Shown here one piece after another: positions 51,529 to 60,159 of a stretch of DNA of 64,000 bases. The number at the start of each line of letters is the position of its first letter. The stretch's first letter is position 1. The notes below the pieces were generated by a model. That model was not told where the DNA came from, made no database searches, and saw only the letters and a list, made by a program, of their open reading frames with translations. Position numbers and translations under genes: made by a program. This stretch comes from Bacteroidales bacterium (GTDB lineage: Bacteria; Bacteroidota; Bacteroidia; Bacteroidales; UBA932): positions 44,581 through 108,580 of the forward strand of contig JAFWSX010000024.1 of NCBI GenBank assembly GCA_017519185.1, in the 5' to 3' direction.

Positions 51529-52208
51529 CAGAGTTCTATACCGAACTTGCTGCGCATAAGGTCGGTGAACCACACCATCTCATCTTCGAGAGTCATACTG
51601 GTGTTGTCGAGCACGATGGCGTCGGCAGCCTGGCGCAGCGGGGATATCTCGCGGTGGGTGTCCTGATAGTCCCTGTCCTGGATGTTCTTCATCACTTCGT
51701 CGAAAGTCACCTGCTTGCCGCCGGCAACCATCTCGTCGTAGCGACGCTGGGCGCGGACCTTGTCGTCAGCCACCATGAATATCTTGAGCTGGGCGTTGGG
51801 GAAGACATTGGTGCCGATGTCGCGGCCGTCCATCACGATGCCGCCTTTCTTGCCGTATCGGCGGAGCAGCTTGTCGACGAACTCTCGTACGAAACCAATG
51901 GCGGACACGGGACTCACGGCGTTGGAAACGTCCATCTGGCGGATGAGCCCTTCGACGTTCTCCTCGTTGATGTAGGTGTCGGGACGGAGGGAAACCCTGA
52001 GCTGGCGCATCGCTTTGCGGAGCGACTTCTCGTCGATGTTGTTGTCAGAGTCGATCCAGCCTCCGCGCAGGCCGAACAGGGTGATGGCCCTGTAGACGGC
52101 ACCTGAATCGAGGTGGAGGTAGCCGGTCTTCTGGGCGATGAGTTTGGCGAAAGTGCTTTTACCGGTTGAAGAGTAACCGTCAATTGCAATGATGATTTTC
52201 CTGGCCAT
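51528..52208 (-). CDS. cmk: Cytidylate kinase
   Basis: The start at 52208 (MARKIIIAIDGYSSTGKS) gives 226 residues, the normal cytidylate kinase size; the open frame continues upstream for 107 codons across the NtrC-like gene, and that part is spurious. Motifs are the P-loop DGYSSTGKST, YLHLDSGAVYRAIT, MDGRDIGTNVFPNA and AQRRYDEM. It phosphorylates CMP and dCMP. It heads the operon with ispH and efp and diverges from the NtrC-like regulator gene. Confidence 0.95.
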   Translation of the reverse strand: MARKIIIAIDGYSSTGKSTFAKLIAQKTGYLHLDSGAVYRAITLFGLRGGWIDSDNNIDEKSLRKAMRQLRVSLRPDTYINEENVEGLIRQMDVSNAVSPVSAIGFVREFVDKLLRRYGKKGGIVMDGRDIGTNVFPNAQLKIFMVADDKVRAQRRYDEMVAGGKQVTFDEVMKNIQDRDYQDTHREISPLRQAADAIVLDNTSMTLEDEMVWFTDLMRSKFGIEL

Positions 52209-52249
52209 TGTATGAAGTGCTTGAAAAACAAAAATACTTAAAAAATATC

Positions 52250-52257
52250 TATCTTTG
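52250..52257 (+). promoter_or_regulatory. -7 box upstream of the NtrC-like gene
   Basis: TATCTTTG is a perfect TAnnTTTG box about 29 nt before the ATG at 52287. A TTG at 52221-52223 is somewhat far for a -33 box. Confidence 0.55.
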
Positions 52258-52286
52258 CTCATTATCACCCTTAAGATTTGAACAGT

Positions 52287-53447
52287 ATGAAAATTCTGGT
52301 GGTCGACGACGAACGCAGCATACGCAACACGCTCAAGGAAATCCTCGAGTTCGAAGGACATACCATCGCAGTGGCCGAAGACGGAAAGCAGGGACTGGAA
52401 ATGGCCCTCAACGAAGCATACGATGCTATTTTCTGCGACATAAAGATGCCGAACATGGACGGACTGGAGATGCTCGCAGCCCTTGCTGACAGCGAGAATG
52501 AAACTCCGATCATTATGATATCCGGCCACGGTGACATCGACACTGCAGTGGACTGTATCAAGAAGGGTGCGTACGACTTCATACAGAAGCCGCTAGACCT
52601 GAACCGCATACTCATCACGCTGAAGAACGCCACCGACAAGTCAAGCCTTGTGAAGGAGACCAAGATCCTCAAGAAGAAAGTCGATTCCCGCTATGAAATC
52701 ATCGGCGAGAGCGAGGCCATCAAGCACATCAAGGACGTGATTTCACGCGTAGCGGCCACCGACGCCCGCGTGCTCATCACCGGAGCGAACGGCACCGGCA
52801 AGGAACTCGTGGCCCACAACCTTCACAGCCAGAGCCAGAGGGCATCGATGCCTTTCATCGAGGTCAACTGCGCCGCTATCCCCAGCGAGCTCATCGAGAG
52901 CGAGCTGTTCGGTCACGAGAAAGGCTCCTTCACCTCTGCGGTGAAGCAGCATAAGGGCAAGTTCGAGCAGGCCGACGGAGGCACCCTCTTCCTCGACGAG
53001 ATAGGTGATATGAGCCTTGCCGCCCAGGCCAAGGTGCTCCGCGTGCTGCAGGAGAACAAGCTTATGCGCGTGGGTGGCGACAAGGACATCAGCGTGAACG
53101 TGCGCGTGATAGCCGCTACCAACAAGAACCTCACCGAGGAGATTGCCAAGGGCACCTTCCGCGAGGACCTCTACCACCGCCTGAGCGTGATTGTGATCCA
53201 CGTGCCTACGCTCGCCGAACGTACCGACGACATTCCGCTGCTCGTGACTCACTTCATCAAGCGCATCTGCGCCGAGAGCGGCAAGCCCGAGCCTACCGTG
53301 CAGCCCGCTGCATACGACGAGCTCAAGAAGCTTCCCTGGACAGGCAATATCCGCGAGCTTCGCAATGTGGTCGAAAGACTTCTGATCCTCTGCGGAAACA
53401 CAATAACCAAGGACGACGTATTGTTATACGCTACTCCTTCAATCTAA
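52287..53447 (+). CDS. NtrC/NtrX-like response regulator lacking a DNA-binding domain
   Basis: From the ATG at 52287 (MKILVVDDERSIRNTL) the protein is 386 residues. It has a receiver domain (phospho-Asp51, then Lys101) and a sigma-54-type AAA+ domain with Walker A GANGTGKE (166-173) and Walker B LFLDEIGDM. The sigma-54-contacting GAFTGA loop reads GSFTSA (213-218). It stops soon after the AAA+ lid (LPWTGNIRELRNVVERLLIL) at residue 386, with no Fis-type helix-turn-helix. It could act from solution, on a partner, or in a non-transcriptional role. The NtrY-like kinase at 44839-48399 is the closest candidate sensor. der follows 9 bp later. Confidence 0.9.
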   Translation: MKILVVDDERSIRNTLKEILEFEGHTIAVAEDGKQGLEMALNEAYDAIFCDIKMPNMDGLEMLAALADSENETPIIMISGHGDIDTAVDCIKKGAYDFIQKPLDLNRILITLKNATDKSSLVKETKILKKKVDSRYEIIGESEAIKHIKDVISRVAATDARVLITGANGTGKELVAHNLHSQSQRASMPFIEVNCAAIPSELIESELFGHEKGSFTSAVKQHKGKFEQADGGTLFLDEIGDMSLAAQAKVLRVLQENKLMRVGGDKDISVNVRVIAATNKNLTEEIAKGTFREDLYHRLSVIVIHVPTLAERTDDIPLLVTHFIKRICAESGKPEPTVQPAAYDELKKLPWTGNIRELRNVVERLLILCGNTITKDDVLLYATPSI

Positions 53448-53456
53448 CGAAAGACT

Positions 53457-54773
53457 ATGAACCTTGTAGCTATAGTAGGAAGGCCAAATGTAGGAAAATC
53501 GACGCTGTTCAACCGCCTTGTCGGTATGCGTCAGGCCATTGTCGATGACACTTCGGGAGTGACCCGCGACCGCCACTACGGCCGTTGCGAATGGTGCGGC
53601 CACGAGTTTTCAGTGGTTGACACTGGCGGTTTCACGACCAACAGCGACGACGTGTTCGAGAGCGAGATCCGCAAGCAGGTGCTCATCGCCATCGAGGAGT
53701 GCGACCTGGTGCTTTTCCTCGTGGAAGTGGCCACCGGCATCACCGATTTCGACGCCGAGATAGCCGACGTGCTGCGCCGCAGCCGCAAGCCTGTGGTGCT
53801 GGCCGTCAACAAGGTTGATTCCGGCGACAAGATTTTCGGCACATATGAGTTCAACGCCCTCGGCCTCGGAGAGCCCTGGAGCATCTCCGCAGCCACAGGC
53901 AGCGGCACCGGCGACCTGCTCGACGAGATAATAGCCAAGTTGCCTGCCGATTCCACCATCAAGGAAGAGGCTGATGAGCAGAATTCCATCCCCCGCATCG
54001 CCATCGTGGGCAAGCCAAACGTGGGCAAGTCTTCGCTTACCAACGCCCTGCTCGGCGAGGACCGAAACATTGTGACCCCCGTGGCAGGAACCACCAGGGA
54101 CTCCATAAGCACATACTACAACAAGTTCGGCCACGAATTCATCCTCGTCGACACCGCCGGCGTCCGCAAAAAGTCGAAGGTGACCGAAGACCTGGAGTTC
54201 TATTCCGTGCTGCGTTCCATCCGCGCCATAGAGAACTCTGACGTCTGCATACTGATGGTCGACGCGCAGAGCGGCATCGAAAGCCAGGATATGTCGATAT
54301 TCAACATCATCCAGCGCAACCGCAAGGGCTGCGTGATTGTGGTCAACAAGTGGGACCTCATCACCAAGGACAGCAATACGCTGGCCAGATACCGCGAGGC
54401 CGTGCTTCGCAAGATCGCTCCGGCCGACGATATTCCGGTGGTTTTCACTTCCGTGGTCAACAAGCAGCGCATTATGGACGTGCTTGACAATGTGGCGAAG
54501 GTCTACGACAACTACTCGAAGCGCATTCCCACTTCAGAGCTGAACGAGGTGATGCTGCAGGAGATTGACAACTATCCGCCTCCGGCGTGGAAGGGCAAGT
54601 ATGTCAAGATCAAGTACGTGACTCAGCTGCCGACGGCGTCTCCGGCTTTCGCGTTTTTCTGCAATCCGCCGCAGTACGTCCGCGACCCGTACAAACGCTT
54701 CCTGGAGAACAAGCTCCGCGAGCATTTCGACTACACGGGCTGCCCGCTGCAGATCTATATCCGACAGAAATAG
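53457..54773 (+). CDS. der: GTPase Der (EngA), 50S assembly
   Basis: The 438-residue protein has the paired GTPase domains unique to Der: [14 protein letters not shown] (about 7-20), with DTGGF, and [14 protein letters not shown] (about 183-196), with [11 protein letters not shown], followed by a C-terminal KH-like domain ([20 protein letters not shown]). It is needed for 50S subunit maturation. It is 9 bp after the NtrC-like gene and probably on the same transcript. A palindromic element follows. Confidence 0.97.
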   Translation: MNLVAIVGRPNVGKSTLFNRLVGMRQAIVDDTSGVTRDRHYGRCEWCGHEFSVVDTGGFTTNSDDVFESEIRKQVLIAIEECDLVLFLVEVATGITDFDAEIADVLRRSRKPVVLAVNKVDSGDKIFGTYEFNALGLGEPWSISAATGSGTGDLLDEIIAKLPADSTIKEEADEQNSIPRIAIVGKPNVGKSSLTNALLGEDRNIVTPVAGTTRDSISTYYNKFGHEFILVDTAGVRKKSKVTEDLEFYSVLRSIRAIENSDVCILMVDAQSGIESQDMSIFNIIQRNRKGCVIVVNKWDLITKDSNTLARYREAVLRKIAPADDIPVVFTSVVNKQRIMDVLDNVAKVYDNYSKRIPTSELNEVMLQEIDNYPPPAWKGKYVKIKYVTQLPTASPAFAFFCNPPQYVRDPYKRFLENKLREHFDYTGCPLQIYIRQK

Positions 54774-54785
54774 GTTTGCGCCCTG

Positions 54786-54913
54786 TTGGTGCAATAGTAA
54801 TGTTGCTTTTCGGACCGACGCTTCGCGTCTCCTTCCCACGCTGCGCGTGGGCCCCTCCCTCTATCGTCCGAGGGTGGACAGGGTCCTCAAACGCAACATT
54901 ACTATTGCACCAA
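54786..54913. repeat. 128-bp cloverleaf-forming palindromic element
   Basis: Perfect 21-bp terminal inverted repeats TTGGTGCAATAGTAATGTTGC (54786-54806) and its complement (54893-54913) enclose 86 bp. Inside, CGGAC/GTCCG can bracket two hairpins, GACGC-ttc-GCGTC and CCCACGC-tgc-GCGTGGG. No open frame encodes a transposase. It resembles a miniature inverted-repeat or BIME-like element. It lies just downstream of der. Confidence 0.85.
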
Positions 54914-54932
54914 TGGCTATACTATATGCTTC

Positions 54933-54958
54933 GCCGGAAAAAAGCCCGGATTTCCGGC
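54933..54958. repeat. Single copy of the CCGGAAAAAAGCCC palindrome
   Basis: GCCGGAAAAAAGCCCGGA, then TTTCCGGC, is a near match to the three units at 38041-38185. It ends directly against the stop codon (TAG, 54961-54959) of the metallophosphatase gene. Confidence 0.8.
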
Positions 54959-55786
54959 CTAGTAGACCTTCAGCTCGCCGATTTCTACGCCCTGGGCGCC
55001 GGCAGTCACGATGATGACCTCCTTGCCCTTCTTGTTGACGACGTACGAAGGCTCGTCGATGAAGGTGTGGCTGTGCCCGCCGATGATGATGTCGATGTTC
55101 GACGACTCGGCTGCCATCACGTGGTCAGACGGACGGTCATAGTCGCCTCCGTCGAAGCCGAGGTGCGAAAGGAAGATGACCAGGTCGCATTTCTCAACGT
55201 TCTTGAGATAGTCGGCCCAGCCGTTCACTTCAGCAACAGTGTCGAGGTGCTCCATATTCTTGATGTATTCATACATCACGTTGCTCTCCAGGTAGGAAGT
55301 GGCACCTACGATACCGATCTTCATTCCGCCGCGTTTGAGAATGGTGTACGGCTTGACATAAGGTTCAAGGGGTGTACCCTCCACTCCGTAGTTGCACATC
55401 AGAGTAGGATAGTTGGCGTGAGAGAGCCTGCGTGCCAGCTCTTCGAGGCCGTTGTCGAACTCGTGGTTGCCAAGAGTCACCACGTCATATCCGAGAGCGT
55501 TCATCAGCTCCTGCTCCAGGTCGCCCTTGGCCACGGTGAAATACGGAGTGCCCTGGTTGTAGTCTCCTGCGTCGAGGAGAAGCACCTTCTTCTTGCCGTA
55601 CTGATGACGGACGCTGTCGATGAACTGAAGCCTGCGGTCAACTCCGCCAAGGCCTTCGTTGCGTCCCGTGCGCAGAGGTTCGATCTGGCTGTGGGTATCA
55701 TTTGTGTGAAGTATCACCAGACGCTGTGCATCTGACATCGAGAATGTCAGGCACGCTATTGCCATTGCCAAAAATATCTTTTTCAT
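54959..55786 (-). CDS. Secreted metallophosphatase, catalytic half of a split 5'-nucleotidase
   Basis: The 275-residue protein has a signal peptide (cleaved near SDAQ) and calcineurin-like phosphoesterase motifs: ILHTNDTHSQ, LDAGDYNQG, TLGNHEFDNG and GGHSHT. It matches the N-terminal half of UshA-type 5'-nucleotidases, which remove phosphate from nucleotides in the periplasm with two metals. The C-terminal substrate-binding half is encoded by the gene upstream (55790-56551), 3 bp apart. The stop codon abuts a palindromic repeat, so the original end may have been replaced. Two separate proteins is a common arrangement in Bacteroidales. Confidence 0.9.
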   Translation of the reverse strand: MKKIFLAMAIACLTFSMSDAQRLVILHTNDTHSQIEPLRTGRNEGLGGVDRRLQFIDSVRHQYGKKKVLLLDAGDYNQGTPYFTVAKGDLEQELMNALGYDVVTLGNHEFDNGLEELARRLSHANYPTLMCNYGVEGTPLEPYVKPYTILKRGGMKIGIVGATSYLESNVMYEYIKNMEHLDTVAEVNGWADYLKNVEKCDLVIFLSHLGFDGGDYDRPSDHVMAAESSNIDIIIGGHSHTFIDEPSYVVNKKGKEVIIVTAGAQGVEIGELKVY

Positions 55787-55789
55787 AGC

Positions 55790-56551
55790 TTACCTCCTGT
55801 CTACGTTTTTGATTACCACTCGGCCGTCCATCTTCGGGTCGATCTTCTTGCCCTGGGCAGTCAGGTTGCGGATGTAGTCGACCACGGCGTCGCGGATGAG
55901 CACGTCGGTGTCAATAACCTTGTCGGCATAAGAGCCGATACGCGAACCGTCGCCTCCGTCAAGCAGGAAGTTGATGGTGGCGAAGTTGTAGGTCTTGTTG
56001 GGGTCCAGCGGCCTGCCGTTGATGTTGAGTTTGGTGATCTGATAGTTGTCGATGACCATCTGCACTCCGCTCAGGCACTCCACATAGCCCTTCTTGGCGT
56101 AGTTATCGAGGAACTGGCGCAGCTTGGAGCCTTTCACCTTGCAGACCACGATGTCGTTCTCGAAGGGGAAGATAGAGTAGATGTCGTATACCCTCACGTC
56201 ACCTTTGGGCATCGCGGTGCGGATGCCGCCGTAGTTTGTCATCGCCAGGTCGATGTGTTCGCCAATCTCCTTCTCCGCCCTCTCGCGGATGATGTCGGCA
56301 GCGAAGTTGGAAAGCTCGCTCTCAGCTCCCCTGCGACTCTCGATCAGACGGTCGGTGTAGCCGATGATCTCCATCAGCGGAGCCACCTGGGGTGAATACT
56401 TGTCAATGATGTCGACAGCGGCCATATCGTTGCCGATGTCATAGCGGGAATCGATGTAGTGGTATTGCCAGGCGTACTCGAAATCGCCGCTTTTCCTGCC
56501 GCAGGATGCCAGCAGCAGGCAGATTGTCATAAAGAATATAACCTTGCGCAT
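55790..56551 (-). CDS. 5'-nucleotidase C-terminal domain lipoprotein
   Basis: The 253-residue protein has a lipoprotein signal (Cys17 in LLLASC) and the 5'-nucleotidase C-terminal fold: SELSNFAADIIRERA, MTNYGGIRTAMPKGDVRVYD, VYDIYSIFPFENDIVV and INFLLDGGDG. In UshA this domain binds the nucleotide base. It stands before the separate metallophosphatase gene, so the two halves are made as partner proteins. It is also 4 bp after the ABC permease gene, in the same operon. Confidence 0.88.
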   Translation of the reverse strand: MRKVIFFMTICLLLASCGRKSGDFEYAWQYHYIDSRYDIGNDMAAVDIIDKYSPQVAPLMEIIGYTDRLIESRRGAESELSNFAADIIRERAEKEIGEHIDLAMTNYGGIRTAMPKGDVRVYDIYSIFPFENDIVVCKVKGSKLRQFLDNYAKKGYVECLSGVQMVIDNYQITKLNINGRPLDPNKTYNFATINFLLDGGDGSRIGSYADKVIDTDVLIRDAVVDYIRNLTAQGKKIDPKMDGRVVIKNVDRR

Positions 56552-56555
56552 ATGT

Positions 56556-57884
56556 CTATTTTTTGCTTTTCATCCACTTGTAAAGGTCCTTGAAAGTGGC
56601 CTTCTTGCCGTACATCAGGATTCCGACGCGGTAGATCCTTGCGGAGATCCAGGTCACGAGCACGAAAGTCACCACCAAAAGGCCTATTGACAGGGCCAGC
56701 TGCCAGCCGGGCACAACTCCGAACGGAAGCCTTGCGAGCATCACCATCGGAGACGTGAACGGAATGATCGAAGCCCAGAAAGAGAGGGGGCTGCTGGGAT
56801 GCTGGAAGGTATGGAGCATTATGAAAATACCGAGCATCAAGGGTATCGTGATGGGCAACGACAACTGGCCTGTGTCAGCCTCATTGTCAACTGCAGAGCC
56901 GACTGCCGCGAACATAGACGCGTAGAGCAGATAGCCCAGCAGGAAGTATATCAGGAAGAATATCACCAGATAAGGCAGGTTCAAGCTGGCAAGGCCTTCA
57001 GTTATGCCGGACATAAAGCCGCCTGAAAGGACCTCCTCCGCTCCCATCGTTCCTGCTGCCACTTCAGCACCCGAAGCCGCCATCTGCCCGCCGAACAGCA
57101 GTCCGCCTCCGGCGACGAGCAGGATCGTCAGCACTATCCATATCAGGAACTGCGTCAGGGCCACCAGCGATACGCCGATGATCTTGCCCATCATCAGTTC
57201 GAAGGAGCTGACAGACGAAACCATCACCTCGATGATGCGGCTGGACTTCTCTTCGATGACGCCTCGCATCACCATATTGCCGAACATAAAGGTGAAGAGG
57301 TAGATCAGGAAGCTCATTATGTATGCAATGACCATATAGGCCTCGACTGAATCTTCCTTCTCGCCTCCGTCGTCGGTCAGCGACAGGGCATCGACAGGCA
57401 CGGAGGTGCTGACCTTGGCCATTATCTCGTCGTAGCCGACTATGTCGTAGGTGCGCAGCTTATAGTCGCGCACGGCCGTCTCCACCTTCCGGGAGATGGC
57501 GTTCTTGGTTTCAAGGCTGACGGGTTCCTTGCTGTATGTGGTCACAGCCACGTTGTTGGAGCTGTCGAGGGCAGAGACGAACACGAGCACGTCGATGCCC
57601 AGATTGTCGAAATCGGCCTTGAGCTGCGCTATGTCGGCATTTGCGTCAGCGAACTGATATTCCACCGACTTGTCGCTCTCGAAATAGGGTTTCACCAGAC
57701 CGGAACGGTCCACGAACATCATCTTCTGCTGTTTCTCGCCCTGGTAGAACATAATCAGCGAAGGAATCAGGATGAGCGCCGCCATCAGGATCGGCGTCAG
57801 AATGGTTGTGAGGATGAATGATTTCTTCTTTACCCTTACGGAATACTCACGACCTATGATAAGTCCTATCTTACTCAGATTCAT
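56556..57884 (-). CDS. ABC-2-type transporter permease (NatB-like)
   Basis: The 442-residue protein has an N-terminal helix, a large extracytoplasmic domain (about 60-190), and five helices from about 195 to the end, as in NatB/YhaP-type ABC-2 permeases (GREYSVRVKKKSF, then RGVIEEKSSRIIEVMVSSVS). The transported substrate is unknown; NatAB moves sodium. Its start codon overlaps the ATPase stop (TAATG). Confidence 0.9.
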   Translation of the reverse strand: MNLSKIGLIIGREYSVRVKKKSFILTTILTPILMAALILIPSLIMFYQGEKQQKMMFVDRSGLVKPYFESDKSVEYQFADANADIAQLKADFDNLGIDVLVFVSALDSSNNVAVTTYSKEPVSLETKNAISRKVETAVRDYKLRTYDIVGYDEIMAKVSTSVPVDALSLTDDGGEKEDSVEAYMVIAYIMSFLIYLFTFMFGNMVMRGVIEEKSSRIIEVMVSSVSSFELMMGKIIGVSLVALTQFLIWIVLTILLVAGGGLLFGGQMAASGAEVAAGTMGAEEVLSGGFMSGITEGLASLNLPYLVIFFLIYFLLGYLLYASMFAAVGSAVDNEADTGQLSLPITIPLMLGIFIMLHTFQHPSSPLSFWASIIPFTSPMVMLARLPFGVVPGWQLALSIGLLVVTFVLVTWISARIYRVGILMYGKKATFKDLYKWMKSKK

Positions 57885-58810
57885 TACTTTTCCTCCTCTT
57901 TATTCTGGCCTCCCACAAGCTTGATGAAGATGTCGTTCATCCTCGGTATAAGCTTTCTGAAGGAAATGATGTCCACTTCATCGTTGAGCTCGCTGATGAC
58001 GTCCCTGACGGTGAAATCAGCATTGATGTCAAGCACCGCCCTGCGCTCATTCTTCTGCTGGTCATCCAGCGAGATGGAGTATGAACGGCCTGCGGGCAGC
58101 CTGTCCTTTGCCGTCGTATACAGCAGTTCCACCTGGTCCGAGCCCCAGCGGCGACGGATGTCGTCGGTACCGCCGGTCACCACCAGCTTCGACTTGTTGA
58201 TCAGGGCTATGTTGTCGCAGAGTTCTTCCACAGACTCCATATTGTGTGTAGAAAGGATTATCGAGGTGCCTTCGTCGCGCAGGCGGAGGATCTCTTCGCG
58301 TATGGTCTGCACGTTCACAGGGTCGAAGCCGCTGAAAGGCTCGTCGAGGATCAGCAGGCTGGGTTTGTGGACCACTGTGGTTATGAACTGTATCTTCTGG
58401 GCCATACCCTTTGAAAGGTCTTCAACTTTCTTGTCCCACCACGAGCGGATTTCGAACTTGACGAACCACTCCTTTAGGGCTTTGGCAGCCTCTGCTGCGC
58501 TCATTCCTTTCAGCCTTGCGAGGTACATTGCCTGCTCGCCGACCTTCATTTTCTTGTAGAGGCCACGCTCTTCGGGCAGGTAGCCGATCTTGCGCACCGT
58601 CTCCTCGGTCATTGGCGTGCCATTGAACAGGACGGTGCCTTCGGTGGGAATGGTGATCTGGTTGATGATGCGGATCAGAGTGGTCTTGCCGGCTCCGTTG
58701 GGCCCCAGCAGGCCGAAAATCTTGCCTTGCGGGACGTCGATGGACACGTTGTCCAGAGCCGTGAACTGGCCGAACCTTTTGGTGATGTCCTTACATTCTA
58801 TGATATTCAT
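57884..58810 (-). CDS. ABC transporter ATP-binding protein (NatA-like)
   Basis: From the ATG at 58810 (MNIIECKDITKRF) the protein is 308 residues. Walker A GPNGAGKTTLIR (about 36-47), signature LSKGMAQKIQF, Walker B LLILDEPFSG and the His switch in STHN are present. An extra C-terminal domain of about 90 residues resembles DUF4162 of NatA-like proteins. It pairs with the ABC-2 permease, and is 5 bp after tdk. Confidence 0.93.
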   Translation of the reverse strand: MNIIECKDITKRFGQFTALDNVSIDVPQGKIFGLLGPNGAGKTTLIRIINQITIPTEGTVLFNGTPMTEETVRKIGYLPEERGLYKKMKVGEQAMYLARLKGMSAAEAAKALKEWFVKFEIRSWWDKKVEDLSKGMAQKIQFITTVVHKPSLLILDEPFSGFDPVNVQTIREEILRLRDEGTSIILSTHNMESVEELCDNIALINKSKLVVTGGTDDIRRRWGSDQVELLYTTAKDRLPAGRSYSISLDDQQKNERRAVLDINADFTVRDVISELNDEVDIISFRKLIPRMNDIFIKLVGGQNKEEEK

Positions 58811-58815
58811 CTTCT

Positions 58816-59391
58816 CTAGAAATTGTTTTCTTCTCTGTATTTGTCGAAGCAATGGCGGCAGAGCGGCTCGTAAATGTCTTTCTCACCAAGCTCCACCAGC
58901 TTCTCGCTGGCGCTCAGACGGTGGGAGTAGTTGGCCGGGTCGCCGCACTTCACGCAGATGGCGTGGACCTTGGTGACATATTCCGCCACTGCCATCAGGG
59001 CAGGCATAGGACCGAAGGGCTGGCCGCGGAAGTCGGTGTCGAGGCCTGCGACTATCACCCTGATGCCCATACTGGCGAGCTGCTGCACCACGTCGACTAT
59101 GCCCATATCGAAGAACTGGGCTTCGTCGATGCCCACCACGTCCACGTTACCGGTGAGCAGCAGAAGACTGCTTGACGACTCCACAGGCGTCGAGATGATG
59201 GCGTTGGAGTCATGGCTTACGACTTCTTCCTCGGAGTAGCGCACATCGATCTTCGGCTTGAAAATCTCGACCTTGAGGTTGGCAATCTTGGCCCTCTTGA
59301 GCCTGCGGATGAGCTCCTCTGTCTTGCCCGAGAACATCGAGCCGCAGATAACTTCTATCCAGCCGGGCGTTTTTGCGTTTTCGATAAACAT
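58816..59391 (-). CDS. tdk: Thymidine kinase
   Basis: The 191-residue protein matches type II thymidine kinase: P-loop [33 protein letters not shown] and a Cys4 zinc site ([13 protein letters not shown], then CRHCF). It phosphorylates thymidine for salvage. It is first in an operon leading to the ABC transporter and split 5'-nucleotidase, so nucleoside salvage and extracellular nucleotide breakdown are co-transcribed. Confidence 0.96.
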   Translation of the reverse strand: MFIENAKTPGWIEVICGSMFSGKTEELIRRLKRAKIANLKVEIFKPKIDVRYSEEEVVSHDSNAIISTPVESSSSLLLLTGNVDVVGIDEAQFFDMGIVDVVQQLASMGIRVIVAGLDTDFRGQPFGPMPALMAVAEYVTKVHAICVKCGDPANYSHRLSASEKLVELGEKDIYEPLCRHCFDKYREENNF

Positions 59392-59401
59392 AGGATTTTT
59401 T

Positions 59402-59429
59402 TACCTTTGTTACGTGACTTGCAAAGGTA
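59402..59429. promoter_or_regulatory. Face-to-face -7 boxes of tdk and rsmI
   Basis: TACCTTTG (59402-59409) and CAAAGGTA (59422-59429) are a perfect inverted pair of -7 boxes 12 bp apart. The plus copy serves rsmI (ATG 59437) and the minus copy tdk (ATG at 59391). The two starts would lie within a few base pairs. -33 boxes are weak. Confidence 0.6.
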
Positions 59430-59436
59430 GCAAAAA

Positions 59437-60129
59437 ATGTCTGAACTTTACATAGTACCGACGCCTGTGGGCAACCTCGAAGACATGACCTTCAGGGCCG
59501 TGCAGGTGCTCCGCGACGTGGACCTCATCCTTGCGGAGGACACCCGCACCAGCTCGGTGCTGCTCAAGAAATACGGCATTGCCACCCACGCGGAAAGTCA
59601 TCACAAATACAACGAGCACCAGAAGGTAGAGCTCATCAAGGACAAGATCCTGTCCGGTATGTCAGTGGCCCTGATAAGCGACGCCGGCACGCCCGGCATC
59701 AGCGACCCGGGGTTCCTGCTGGTCCGCACCTGCGCGGAAGCCGGTATCAAGGTGGTCACCCTCCCCGGCCCTACCGCGTGCATCCCCGCCATCGTCAATT
59801 CCGGCCTGCCCTGCGACCGTTTCTGCTTCGAAGGTTTCCTTCCCCAGAAGAAAGGCCGCCAGACAAGGCTCACGGAGCTTGCCGGCGAGCGGAGGACAAT
59901 GGTGTTCTACGAATCCCCCTTCAGACTTGCGAAGACTCTCGCCCAGTTCGCGGAGTTCTTCGGCGACGGACGGAAGGCTGCCGTCTGCCGCGAGATTTCA
60001 AAGGTTCACGAGACCACTCACCGGGGCACCCTCGGCGAGTTGCGTGATTATTTCACCGCCAACGAGCCGAAAGGCGAGATCGTGATTGTGGTCCAGGGAG
60101 CTGATGACCGGCCAAAAAAGGATTCTTAA
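59437..60129 (+). CDS. rsmI: 16S rRNA 2'-O-methyltransferase RsmI
   Basis: The 230-residue protein has the RsmI/TP-methylase pattern: YIVPTPVGNLEDMTFRAVQV, LAEDTRTSSVLLKKY, SDAGTPGISDPGFLLVR and the later KGEIVIVVQGA. It 2'-O-methylates C1402 of 16S rRNA. It diverges from tdk and is followed 30 bp later by the helix-hairpin-helix gene. Confidence 0.96.
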   Translation: MSELYIVPTPVGNLEDMTFRAVQVLRDVDLILAEDTRTSSVLLKKYGIATHAESHHKYNEHQKVELIKDKILSGMSVALISDAGTPGISDPGFLLVRTCAEAGIKVVTLPGPTACIPAIVNSGLPCDRFCFEGFLPQKKGRQTRLTELAGERRTMVFYESPFRLAKTLAQFAEFFGDGRKAAVCREISKVHETTHRGTLGELRDYFTANEPKGEIVIVVQGADDRPKKDS

Positions 60130-60159
60130 TCATTTAATTTCTTCTTGGAGGAGTGAGTT

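Noticed and set aside
51529..52529. N-terminally extended cytidylate kinase of 333 residues
   Set aside because: The first 107 codons are antisense to the NtrC-like gene; the MARKIIIAIDGYSSTGKS start at 52208 fits the family length.
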